From Micromonospora rosaria (GTDB lineage Bacteria > Actinomycetota > Actinomycetes > Mycobacteriales > Micromonosporaceae), in assembly GCF_001567585.1 (NCBI RefSeq), contig NZ_LRQV01000026.1:1-62960 (forward strand): a stretch of DNA of 62,960 bases, written 5' to 3'. Of this stretch, positions 24,997 through 32,429 are shown one piece after another; the stretch's first letter is position 1, and the number at the start of each line of letters is the position of its first letter. The position numbers were made by a program, and so were the translations under genes. Below the pieces are notes generated by a model. The model was given only the letters and a program-made list of their open reading frames with translations. It ran no database searches and was not told the DNA's origin.

Positions 24997-25133
24997 CCAC
25001 CCCACCCCACCCCGCCCCCGCGTCCCGCGCCGGAGCGGATCACGCCGCCCCGGACCACGTCGGACCGACCGGGGCGGGGGAGTAGCCTGGTCGGCCCCGC
25101 ACCACCCCGCCTACCCGGAAGAGGTCACCAGGG

Positions 25134-25445
25134 ATGGAGATCACCGTCACCGACGTGTCGGACGAGCAGCGGTACGAGGCCCGGATCGACGGCGACCTGG
25201 CCGGGTACGCCAGCTACCTGCGGGGTGTCGGGAACGTCCTCGTGCTCACCCACACCGAGATCCTGCCCGGGTACGAGGGCAGGGGCGTGGCGAGCACGTT
25301 GATCCGGGGCGTGCTCGACGACGCACGCCACCGGCAGCGGAAGGTGGTGCCCGTCTGCCCGTTCGTCACCCGCTTCCTCGACCGGCACGGCGCGGAGTAC
25401 GGCGACCTAATCCACGACGCCAGCACCGGCGCCCCGCCCGAGTGA
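25134..25445 (+). CDS. Small GNAT-type N-acetyltransferase
   Basis: 103 residues. Short acetyltransferase fold of the YjdJ-like group: ARIDGDLAGYASY, then LTHTEILPGYEGRGVASTLI with the acetyl-CoA pyrophosphate loop (YEGRGVA), then VVPVCPFVTRFL. Members are about 90-110 residues, so this is full length. The substrate is unknown. The gene stands alone and is followed directly by the dispersed repeat at 25446. Confidence 0.88.
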   Translation: MEITVTDVSDEQRYEARIDGDLAGYASYLRGVGNVLVLTHTEILPGYEGRGVASTLIRGVLDDARHRQRKVVPVCPFVTRFLDRHGAEYGDLIHDASTGAPPE

Positions 25446-25494
25446 AAGGAAGGGCCCCTTCTTAACGCATACGGTAGAGAAGGGTCCCCTTCTT
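25446..25494. repeat. AAGGGCCC...TTAACGCATACGGT...GAGAAGGG element, copy 2
   Basis: This begins right after the stop of the small GNAT gene. It shares the TTAACGCATACGGT core and the flanking AGGAAGGGCCCC / GAGAAGGG blocks with 20934-20983. Its two halves (AAGGGCCCCTTCTT and AGAAGGGTCCCCTTCTT) can each form, or together form, hairpins followed by T-rich bases. Both copies are in the same orientation, directly after plus-strand genes. Confidence 0.7.
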
Positions 25495-25499
25495 GCTCC

Positions 25500-25620
25500 C
25501 GAAGGCGCGCGGCGTGCGGTGCGCGGGGTGCGGTGCGCGCGGGGGGCGGGGGGTGCGCGGTGCGCGCGGGCGTGCGGGCGTGCGGAGCGGGTGCGGGGTG
25601 CGCGTGGGGAGCGGGTGCGG
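25500..25620. other. G-rich low-complexity tract downstream of modC
   Basis: The plus strand is almost entirely G, C and T in gtgcggggtgcgc-like units, with runs of six G (ggggggcgggggg near 25540). It lies between the repeat at 25446-25494 and the modC stop. It could form G-quadruplexes on the plus strand. No gene or clear terminator is visible. Confidence 0.5.
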
Positions 25621-26754
25621 CTAGGCGGGTGGGGTGGCGGGGTAGGCGCGGGTGGCGGCGGGGTCGACCACCACCCAGAGCTGCTGGCCGGGGGCGAGCC
25701 GGAGGCGGGCGGCGGTGGCCGGGGTGACGTCGGCGACGGTCTCGACCGGGCCGCTCAGCTCCACCCGCAGGTGGTCACCGTGGCGCTGGACGCCGGTGAG
25801 CGTGGCCGGCCAGGCGTGCGGCACGTCCCCGCCGGGGTGCTCCGGAAGCAGGGTGACGGCGGTGGGCGGGAAGACCACGAAGGCGTCGCCGGTCACCCGG
25901 TCGGCGGTGCCGAGGACCAGGCCCGGCCCGAGGCGGACCTGCCGTCCCGTCGCCTCGCCCCGGTAGAGGTTCAGCCCGACCAGGCGGGCCACGTAGTCGG
26001 TGCGCGGCCGGGTGGTGACGGTCGCCGGGTCGCCGTCCTGCACGACCCGGCCGTCCTCGACGATGACCAGCCGGTCGGCCAGGGCGAGCGCGTCCAGCGG
26101 ATCATGGGTGACCAGGACCGTCGCGCCGGGGTGCGCGGCCAGGTGCCGGTGCAGTTGGGTACGGGTGTCCAGCCGGGTCCGCGCGTCCAGGGCGGCCAGC
26201 GGCTCGTCGAGCAGGAGCAGGGTCGGCTCGACGGCGAGGGCGCGGGCCAGGGCGACCCGTTGCGCCTGGCCTCCGGAGAGCCGGCGCGGCCGGCGGTCGG
26301 CGTACCCGGCCAGCCCGACCCGGTCCAGCCAGTCGGCGGCCCGGGCCCGGGCCGCCCGCTTGTCGAGGCCCTGCCGCCGGGGACCGAACGCGACGTTGTC
26401 CAGCGCGCTGAGGTGGGGGAAGAGCAGGTACTCCTGGAACACCACGCCGATGCGGCGGTGCTCGGGCCCGACCAGGTGCCGGCGGTCGGGCCGGTCCAGG
26501 TCGACCCCGTCGAGGGCGAGGTACCCGGCGGTGAGCGGTTGCAGCCCGGCCAGGGCGCGCAGGGCGGTGGTCTTGCCCGCGCCGTTCGGGCCGAGCAGGG
26601 CGACGACCTCCCCGGCGGCCACCCGGAGCCGGACGTCGAGCCGGAAGACGCCCCGGTCCACCACCAGGTGCCCGTCCAGCAGCGCGCCGGTCGGGCGGGG
26701 ACGATCCTGCGGTACGTCGACCGGGCGGGACCGGTCGGGCGGCGGGCCGGTCAC
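25621..26754 (-). CDS. modC: Molybdate ABC transporter ATPase ModC
   Basis: 377 residues from GTG 26754, sharing GTGA with the modB stop. Walker A GPNGAGKTT, signature LSGGQAQRVALARALA and Walker B LLLLDEPLAALD are present. The C-terminal ~120 residues are a TOBE/Mop-like domain (FVVFPPTAVTLLPE ... GDHLRVELSG) that binds oxyanion. It powers uptake of molybdate (or tungstate) through ModB with ModA as binding protein. It is the last gene of the run and is followed by the G-rich tract. Confidence 0.92.
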   Translation of the reverse strand: MTGPPPDRSRPVDVPQDRPRPTGALLDGHLVVDRGVFRLDVRLRVAAGEVVALLGPNGAGKTTALRALAGLQPLTAGYLALDGVDLDRPDRRHLVGPEHRRIGVVFQEYLLFPHLSALDNVAFGPRRQGLDKRAARARAADWLDRVGLAGYADRRPRRLSGGQAQRVALARALAVEPTLLLLDEPLAALDARTRLDTRTQLHRHLAAHPGATVLVTHDPLDALALADRLVIVEDGRVVQDGDPATVTTRPRTDYVARLVGLNLYRGEATGRQVRLGPGLVLGTADRVTGDAFVVFPPTAVTLLPEHPGGDVPHAWPATLTGVQRHGDHLRVELSGPVETVADVTPATAARLRLAPGQQLWVVVDPAATRAYPATPPA

Positions 26755-27617
26755 GAGGTGCCGATCCAGCGGTCCCGGAGCCCGGCGAGGATCGCCACGG
26801 AGACGACGAGCAGGATCAGGCTCAGCACGATCGCCGCCTCCAGGTCGGTCTCCAGGGCCAGGTACACCGCCAGGGGCATGGTCTGGGTGGTGCCGGGATA
26901 GTTGCCGGCGAAGGTGATGGTCGCGCCGAACTCGCCGAGCGCGCGGGCCCAGGCGAGCACCGCACCGGCCGCGACGCCGGGGGCGACCAGCGGCAGGGTG
27001 ACCCGGGTGAAGGTGGTCCACCGGCCGGCCCCGAGGGTGGCGGCGGCCTCCTCGTACCGGGTGTCGGCTCCGCGTAGCGCCCCCTCGACGGCGATGACCA
27101 GGAACGGCATCGCCACGAACGCCTCGGCGAGCACGACCCCGGTGGTGGTGAACGGCAGGGTGAGGCCGAACGTCTCGTCGAGCCACCCGCCGAGCAGGCC
27201 CCGCCGGCCGAAGACCAGCAGCAGCGCCACGCCGCCGACCACCGGGGGCAGCACCAGCGGGACGGTGACCAGGGCCCGGACCAGCCGCCGGCCGGGGAAG
27301 TCGACCCGGGCGAGCAGCCAGGCCAGGGGGACGCCGAGCAGCAGGCAGAGCAGCGTCGCCAGGGTGGCGCACACCATCGACAGCCGCAGCGCGGTCAGCA
27401 CGCCCGGCGCGGTGAGTCGTTCCGGCAGGGTGGCCCACGGGGTACGCACCAGCAGCCCCGCCAGCGGCAGGGTCAGGAAGACCAGCCCCAGCCCGGCCGG
27501 CACCAGCAGGGCGACCGGCGCCCGGCGTCCGCCCCGCCGGGCCGGCGACCGGCGCGCGGGCCACCGGGCGGCCGGCCGGGTGGGGGTACCGCCCGGAGCG
27601 CCCGGGGTGCCGGTCAC
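26751..27617 (-). CDS. modB: Molybdate ABC transporter permease ModB
   Basis: 288 residues. A basic N-terminal tail of about 35 residues is followed by about six membrane segments and the permease EAA-type loop (EEAAATLGAGRWTTFTRVTL) that contacts the ATPase. It overlaps modA upstream and modC downstream by 4 nt each. It forms the membrane channel of the ModABC importer. Confidence 0.92.
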   Translation of the reverse strand: MTGTPGAPGGTPTRPAARWPARRSPARRGGRRAPVALLVPAGLGLVFLTLPLAGLLVRTPWATLPERLTAPGVLTALRLSMVCATLATLLCLLLGVPLAWLLARVDFPGRRLVRALVTVPLVLPPVVGGVALLLVFGRRGLLGGWLDETFGLTLPFTTTGVVLAEAFVAMPFLVIAVEGALRGADTRYEEAAATLGAGRWTTFTRVTLPLVAPGVAAGAVLAWARALGEFGATITFAGNYPGTTQTMPLAVYLALETDLEAAIVLSLILLVVSVAILAGLRDRWIGTS

Positions 27618-28399
27618 GGGGCCTGGAAGCCGGCCTCGGTGAGGACGGCCCGGCCCGGCTCGGAGAGGACGTACGCGACGAACGCCTGCGCGCCGGCCGG
27701 GTTCGGGGCGTCCCGCAGCACGATGATCGGGTAGTCGTTGACCGCCCCGGCCGACTCGGCGAACTCCACCCCGTCGACGTCGGTGCTGGCCCGGACGTCG
27801 GTGCGGTACACCAGGGCGGCGTCGACCTCGCCCAGGGTCACCTTGGAGAGCGCGCCCTTGACGTCCTGCTCCAGGGTCACCGGGGTCAGGCGGACCTGGG
27901 CGGCGGTCAGGGCCCGTCCGGCCGCCGCGCCGCAGGGCACCTGCTCGGCGCAGAGCGCCACCCGCACGTCCGGGCCGGTCAGGTCGGCCAGCGCGGCGAT
28001 CCCCCTCGGGTTGCCCTTCGGTACCGCGATGACGAGCTGGTTGCGGACGAAGGTGGTGGGCTCGCCGTCGGCGTACCCGGCGTCGGTGACGGTGGTCATG
28101 GTGGCCGGCGCGGCGGAGGCGAAGACGTCGGCGGGCGCGCCCTGGTTGATCTGCGCCGCCAGGCCGGAACTGCCGGCGAAGTTGAACCGGACGGTGACCC
28201 CGGGGTGCGCCGCCTCGAACTGCGTACCGATGGTGGTGAAGGCCCCGGTCAGGGAGGCCGCCGCGAAGACGGTCACCGTGCCGCCCACGGCCGACCCGCC
28301 GCCGTCGGCGGGGCGTCCGTCGCCGCCGCAGCCGGTGGCGGCCAGCAGCGCGGCGACGGCGGCGGCGGCCAGTGCGGTACGGGTCGTCCGGATGCTCAC
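27614..28399 (-). CDS. modA: Molybdate-binding lipoprotein ModA
   Basis: 261 residues from GTG 28399, with GAGGAG upstream. The signal peptide ends in a lipobox (LAATGC, Cys24), so it is anchored on the outside of the membrane. The mature part has the oxyanion-binding AASLTGAF and FNFAGSSGLAAQI loops, then PADVFASA and DAALVYRTD, as in ModA proteins. The start overlaps the stop of the regulator gene by 4 nt and its stop overlaps modB, giving a tightly coupled operon. Confidence 0.93.
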   Translation of the reverse strand: MSIRTTRTALAAAAVAALLAATGCGGDGRPADGGGSAVGGTVTVFAAASLTGAFTTIGTQFEAAHPGVTVRFNFAGSSGLAAQINQGAPADVFASAAPATMTTVTDAGYADGEPTTFVRNQLVIAVPKGNPRGIAALADLTGPDVRVALCAEQVPCGAAAGRALTAAQVRLTPVTLEQDVKGALSKVTLGEVDAALVYRTDVRASTDVDGVEFAESAGAVNDYPIIVLRDAPNPAGAQAFVAYVLSEPGRAVLTEAGFQAP

Positions 28400-28821
28400 G
28401 GCGTGCTCCTCATTCTGCCGCCGGTGCCGGGAGCGGCCCGCTCCACCACCACCGTGGTCGACTTGATCACCGCGACCGCCACCGAACCGACCTGGAGCCC
28501 CAGCTCGTCCACGGCTTCCCGGCTCATCAGCGACACGATCCGGAACGGGCCGGCCTGGATGTCGACCTGGGCCATCACGGCGTCGCGGACCACGGCGGTG
28601 ACGATCCCGCGCAGCCGGTTGCGGGCCGAGGACTCCTCGGCCCGGTCGTCGGGCCGGGCGCCCTGGACGCGGACGAACGCGGCGAGGTCCACGCCGTCGA
28701 CGAGCCGGTGCCCGTGCTCGTCCCGGTCGGCGGGCAGTCGCCCGGCGTCCACCCACCGGCGGACGGTGTCGGTGCTCACGCCGAGGAGGTCGGCCGCCTC
28801 ACTGATCCGGAACACGGTCAC
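28396..28821 (-). CDS. MerR-type HTH / TOBE (Mop) molybdate-responsive regulator
   Basis: 141 residues from GTG 28821 (an alternative GTG is at 28815). Residues 1-50 form an excisionase/MerR-type winged helix (FRISEAADLLGVSTDTVRRW). Residues about 72-138 are a Mop/TOBE domain (SARNRLRGIVTAVVRDAVMA ... VGSVAVAVIKSTTVVVE) that binds molybdate. It differs from classical ModE, which has a larger HTH and two TOBE units. As first gene of the mod run with a 4-nt overlap to modA, it probably regulates the operon by molybdate. Confidence 0.87.
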   Translation of the reverse strand: MTVFRISEAADLLGVSTDTVRRWVDAGRLPADRDEHGHRLVDGVDLAAFVRVQGARPDDRAEESSARNRLRGIVTAVVRDAVMAQVDIQAGPFRIVSLMSREAVDELGLQVGSVAVAVIKSTTVVVERAAPGTGGRMRSTP

Positions 28822-29197
28822 CGGAGCAGGATAGCTGTCGCATCTGCCGGGCAGAAGGCCGCTGGAAGACCGCCGATGCCAGCTTCTGGTGGCCGTCGTG
28901 CTGGCATCTGCTGGATGGTGGCGGGGCCCGGCGACCGGTGTGCCCGGGGTCGGGTGCGGGCGCGGACCGGGTCGGGTCGGTGCGTCCCGGCGTCCCGCAG
29001 GGCACCCGAGCAGGAATTCTGCCTCTCGGTAGTGGTTCGATTGCATTCAGCGATCTCTCAGCTTCTGGTGCTAGCTTCCCCGGCAGATCCGATCCACTGA
29101 GGACGACGCTGATCGCCTTGTGGGACAAGGGTTGTCGTGAGATGAATTCACGTGCTGGTCGGGCGTTCACGCCCACCGGCTGGCGAGGGGAAAGTAC
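28822..29197. promoter_or_regulatory. 376-bp divergent region with inverted repeat at 28875-28908
   Basis: This lies between the mod operon (minus, start 28821) and the Spo0M-like gene (plus, start 29198). GATGCCAGC at 28875-28883 and GCTGGCATC at 28900-28908 form a 9-bp perfect inverted repeat. The related words CATCTGCCGG and CATCTGCTGG occur nearby. These could be operator sites for the TOBE regulator. The part at about 29015-29150 is lower in GC and probably carries the Spo0M promoter. No gene is seen. Confidence 0.4.
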
Positions 29198-30280
29198 GTG
29201 GTCTTCAAGAGGATGCTGGGTGCCTTCGGGGTTGGCGGACCCAGCGTCGACACGGTCCTGTCCAATCCGAACACCCGCCCCGGCTTGCTGCTCGACGGCC
29301 AGGTCAACCTGACCGGCGGCAGCCACGACGCCGAGATCGACCACATCTCGCTCGGGCTGGTCACCCGGGTCGAGGTCGACGGTGCCGAGGCGGAGCACGA
29401 CGCGATCGTCGAGTTCCACCGCGTCCAGGTGGCCGGGGGCCTGCACCTGCGCGAGGGGCAGCAGGTGTCCCTGCCGTTCCGGATCCCGGTGCCGTGGGAG
29501 ACCCCGGTCACCGACCTGTACGGCCAGCACCTGCACGGCATGACGATGGGGCTGCGTACCGAGGTCGCCATCCGGGGCGCCGTCGACAAGGGTGACCTGG
29601 ACCCGGTGCAGGTCCACCCGCTGCCCGTGCAGGAGCGGATCCTGGAGGCGTTCGGCCGGCTGGGCTTCCAGTTCAAGGGCGCCGACCTGGAGCACGGGTA
29701 CATTTCCGGCCTCCAGCAGAGCCTGCCGTTCTACCAGGAGATCGAGTACTACGCCGCGCCGCAGTACGCGCACGGCATCAGCGAGGTCGAGCTGACCTTC
29801 GTCGCCAACGAGTACGGCGTCGACATCGTGCTGGAGTTCGACAAGCGGGGCGGCCTGTTCACCCCCGGCCACGACTCGTACGGCCGGTACCGGGTCGCGC
29901 ACACCGACGCCGACCAGGTCGACTGGGCGGGCCAGGTGGACGGCTGGCTGCGCCAGGCGCTGGACCAGCGGCAGTCGCTGCTCGGCGGCGGCGGGTACGG
30001 CGCCCCGGGCGGGTACCCGCCGCCCGGCTACGGCCAGCCCGGCTACGGCCAACCGGGCTACGGGCAGCCCGCCTACGGCCAGCCCGGCTACGGGCAGCCG
30101 GGGTACGGCCCGCCGCACGGGGGGCACTACGAGGAGCACCACGAGCGGCGCGGCCCGGGGATGGGCGCGGTCGCGGCGGGTGTCGTCGGTGGCGCGGCCC
30201 TCGGCTTCGCCGGAGGCATGGTCGCCGACGAGGTCTTCGACGCCTTCGAGGGCGACGAGGACGGCGGCGACGAGGGCTGA
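29198..30280 (+). CDS. Spo0M/SpoOM-family arrestin-like protein with GYGQP repeats
   Basis: 360 residues from GTG 29198, with GAGGGGAAAG upstream. Residues 1-250 match the sporulation-control Spo0M family: VDTVLSNPNTRPG, then beta-rich arrestin-like lobes with LPFRIPVPWETP and LQQSLPFYQEIEYY. Residues about 265-300 are six Y-G-Q-P-G/A repeats encoded by 15-nt units. A glycine-zipper-like hydrophobic stretch (GAVAAGVVGGAALGFAGGM, about 325-343) and an acidic tail follow. Spo0M is linked to sporulation timing and cell shape in Bacillus, but its actinobacterial role is little known. The GYGQP and Gly-zipper tail suggest self-association at or in the membrane. Confidence 0.85.
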   Translation: MVFKRMLGAFGVGGPSVDTVLSNPNTRPGLLLDGQVNLTGGSHDAEIDHISLGLVTRVEVDGAEAEHDAIVEFHRVQVAGGLHLREGQQVSLPFRIPVPWETPVTDLYGQHLHGMTMGLRTEVAIRGAVDKGDLDPVQVHPLPVQERILEAFGRLGFQFKGADLEHGYISGLQQSLPFYQEIEYYAAPQYAHGISEVELTFVANEYGVDIVLEFDKRGGLFTPGHDSYGRYRVAHTDADQVDWAGQVDGWLRQALDQRQSLLGGGGYGAPGGYPPPGYGQPGYGQPGYGQPAYGQPGYGQPGYGPPHGGHYEEHHERRGPGMGAVAAGVVGGAALGFAGGMVADEVFDAFEGDEDGGDEG

Positions 30281-30287
30281 CCAGGGC

Positions 30288-30309
30288 CGCCGGCCGGTAC
30301 CGGCCGGCG
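30288..30309. terminator. 22-bp perfect GC palindrome after the Spo0M-like gene
   Basis: The 22-bp stretch from 30288 to 30309, with CGGCCGGTACCGGCCG at its centre, is a perfect palindrome 8 nt after the stop. It has the position of a terminator but no T-run and almost no loop, so its role in ending transcription is inferred. Confidence 0.45.
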
Positions 30310-30424
30310 CGCGGTCGCCCAGCGGCGTCCACAGTGGACCCGGGCGCGGGTTTGATGATCTAATTCGGTAGGTTCAACCATATCCGGTCGTAATGTCCCG
30401 ATCGGATTTCTCGAAGGAGTGTGC

Positions 30425-30649
30425 ATGCCCGTCACCGCCGACCTCACCAAGCTCGTCGACAAGGCCTACCAGGACAAGACCCTCGCCGAGCTGGTCGACG
30501 CCCCGGTGGCCGCCCTCGCCGGGGTCAGCGACGGCGACGCCAAGCTGCTCAAGGAGGCCTTCAACATCACCACCGTCGGCGACCTCGGCCGCAACCCGTA
30601 CTTCCGGACGGCGCAGGCGCTGGTCGCGCTCTCCGGCGGCGCCCGCTGA
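30425..30649 (+). CDS. Small helix-hairpin-helix-like hypothetical protein
   Basis: 74 residues from ATG 30425, with GAAGGAG 5 nt upstream. The C-terminal half, VAALAGVSDGDAKLLKEAFN followed by TTVGDLGRNPYF, looks like a helix-hairpin-helix fold of the kind seen in DNA-binding or structural proteins. No catalytic residue, signal peptide or membrane segment is visible. Very similar small proteins occur in related actinobacteria as I recall, without known function. It is followed by a strong hairpin at 30657-30707. Confidence 0.7.
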   Translation: MPVTADLTKLVDKAYQDKTLAELVDAPVAALAGVSDGDAKLLKEAFNITTVGDLGRNPYFRTAQALVALSGGAR

Positions 30650-30656
30650 CCCACGC

Positions 30657-30707
30657 CCGGCGCCCGGCGGTCACCGGTGGTACCCCCACCCGACCGCCGG
30701 GCGCCGG
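30657..30707. terminator. 16-bp stem terminator after the small HhH-like gene
   Basis: The left arm 30657-30672 (CCGGCGCCCGGCGGTC) pairs perfectly with 30692-30707, around a 19-nt loop. It begins 7 nt after the stop at 30649. It is the most stable hairpin in this stretch and is very probably a terminator, though without a T-run. Confidence 0.7.
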
Positions 30708-30879
30708 CGTGCGTGGTGGCGACCCCGGGAGGCGGGCGCGTCCGGCGGGTGGGTGCGACGAACGGCGCACGGGCGGGTGACGGTTACGTGACGAATCCCC
30801 CGGACGGTGGCGCAGGGGTGTGACCGGCCGGGCCGACCGGGCATGATCATGAAGTACACCTGTCGAAGGGACGGCTCCC

Positions 30880-31146
30880 GTGGAAGTTACCGGCTTCTTC
30901 ACCGCCATCGTCATCGGCCTGATCATCGGTGCGCTGGGACGGCTCGTCGTCCCGGGCAAGCAGAACATCCCGATCTGGCTCACCCTGGCCATCGGCGTGC
31001 TCGCCGCGCTCCTCGGCACCCTCGTGGCCGGCATCCTCGGCGTCGACGACACCCGGGGCATCGACTGGATCGAACTGGCCCTCCAGGTCGGCTTCGCCGC
31101 GATCGGCGTCTCCGTCGCCGCCGGCCGCTACGGGCGACGCCGCTGA
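30880..31146 (+). CDS. GlsB/YeaQ/YmgE-family stress-response membrane protein
   Basis: 88 residues from GTG 30880. Three hydrophobic helices (ITGFFTAIVIGLIIGALGRL-like, LTLAIGVLAALLGTLVAGIL and LALQVGFAAIGVSVAAG) with the family's G-x-L-G/A-R-L-V-P-G-K turn (GRLVVPGKQ). Members are small inner-membrane proteins induced by stress in other bacteria and have no known enzymatic activity. The stop codon is inside the first unit of the 21-bp tandem repeat at 31131-31188. Confidence 0.88.
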   Translation: MEVTGFFTAIVIGLIIGALGRLVVPGKQNIPIWLTLAIGVLAALLGTLVAGILGVDDTRGIDWIELALQVGFAAIGVSVAAGRYGRRR

Positions 31147-31188
31147 CCCGACGGGCGACGCCGCTGACCCGACGGGCGACGCCGCTGA
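31131..31188. repeat. 21-bp tandem repeat spanning the GlsB stop codon
   Basis: The unit cgggcgacgccgctgacccga occurs 2.7 times. The first unit contains the last codons (GRRR) and stop of the GlsB-like gene, so each further unit repeats the same coding end and TGA. Degenerate gcgacgccgctgacc copies continue to about 31280. This looks like slipped-strand duplication at the gene end. No gene is seen in 31147-31341. Confidence 0.8.
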
Positions 31189-31341
31189 ACCCCGGGGGAC
31201 GGCACTGAAACCGGGCGACGCCGTCGGCCGTTGGCTGCGCTTCGGGGGCAGTGCCGCTGACCGATCGGCGACGCCGCTGACCTGCTGGCGCACCCGGCCG
31301 GCGACGCGGTCGGGGTGGCCCGACCGCGTTGGGGGCGGCGG

Positions 31342-32358
31342 TCAGGCCCGGTCGGCCGACCCGGCGGGGTCGGTCACCCGCACGATCCGGTCCAGCCAGC
31401 GCAGTTGGCGGCGGGTGTGCACGGCCTCCCCGCCCTCGTGGCCGTTGAACGGGTAGACGTGCATCTCCCGCTGCGGCAGTCCCGCCCGGCACCCGGCCGC
31501 GCCGTACTGGTTGTACGCGGCGAAGCCGGTGCTCGGCGGGCAGACGTTGTCCCGTAGGCCGATGCCGAACTGGGCCGGTGCGGTGGCCCGCCGGGCGAAG
31601 GTGACCCCGTCCACGTACGACAGCGTGCGCCGGACCGCCCCCTCCGCCGACCGGTGGACCGCCAGGTACCGGGCGATCTCGCCGTACGGCTGGGCGTCGG
31701 TCAGCTCGATCGCCCGCTGGAGGTGGCAGAGGAACGGGGCGGTGGTGAGCAGCGCCGCGAGGTCGTGGACGAGTCCGGCCACCGCGAGGGCGAGCCCGCC
31801 GCCCTGGCTGTTGCCGACGACCGCGACCCGTCCGGCGTCGACGCCGGGCAGGGCCCGGACCGCCGCGACCGCCCGGACCGCGTCGGTGATCAGTCGACGG
31901 TAGTGGTACCGGTGCGGGTCGAGGATGCCCCAGGTCACCGGCCAGGGGCCGCCGGGCGCGCCGTGCGGGTCCGGGGTGTCGCCACTGCTGTACTGGCCGG
32001 CCTGGCCCCGGCTGTCCATCAGCAGGTGCGCGTACCCGGCCACCGGCCAGGTCAGCCGCTCGTGCGGCAGGCTCCGGCCGCGCCCGTAGCCGACGTACTC
32101 GACGACCGCCGGCAGCGGCGTGTCCACCCCGGCCGGGCGGGTGTACCAGGCCCGGACCGGATCGCCGCCGAAACCGGCGAAGGTGACGTCCCAGGTGTCG
32201 ACCAGGCGCAGGTCGGTCGGCTCCGGGCGGACGTCGACGAGGACCGGCCGGTCGGCGGCCTCGGTCAGGGTGGTCCGCCAGAACTCGTCGAAGTCGGCCG
32301 GCTCGGCGACGGCGGGCGTGTACCGCTGGAGCTGGTCGAGGGGCAGATCGAAGGGCAT
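31342..32358 (-). CDS. axe: CE7 acetyl xylan esterase / cephalosporin-C deacetylase family
   Basis: 338 residues. Alpha/beta hydrolase of carbohydrate esterase family 7, with the motifs RGQAGQYSSG, the nucleophile elbow GNSQGGG (Ser184) and the late GHEGG with the catalytic His. No signal peptide is visible, so it acts in the cytoplasm and would remove acetyl groups from imported xylo-oligosaccharides. ATG 32358 is followed by the family-typical MPFDLPLDQLQRY start. It lies downstream of the LacI regulator on the same strand, 71 nt from its stop. Context with GH3, GH39 and GH67 supports an acetyl-xylan role over cephalosporin deacetylation. Confidence 0.9.
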   Translation of the reverse strand: MPFDLPLDQLQRYTPAVAEPADFDEFWRTTLTEAADRPVLVDVRPEPTDLRLVDTWDVTFAGFGGDPVRAWYTRPAGVDTPLPAVVEYVGYGRGRSLPHERLTWPVAGYAHLLMDSRGQAGQYSSGDTPDPHGAPGGPWPVTWGILDPHRYHYRRLITDAVRAVAAVRALPGVDAGRVAVVGNSQGGGLALAVAGLVHDLAALLTTAPFLCHLQRAIELTDAQPYGEIARYLAVHRSAEGAVRRTLSYVDGVTFARRATAPAQFGIGLRDNVCPPSTGFAAYNQYGAAGCRAGLPQREMHVYPFNGHEGGEAVHTRRQLRWLDRIVRVTDPAGSADRA

Positions 32359-32429
32359 GGGTCCTCGCAGGGTGGCCGGACCCGGGCTCCCGCGCCGGGC
32401 CACGGTCGCGCCGGGCCGGCGTCGCCGGG

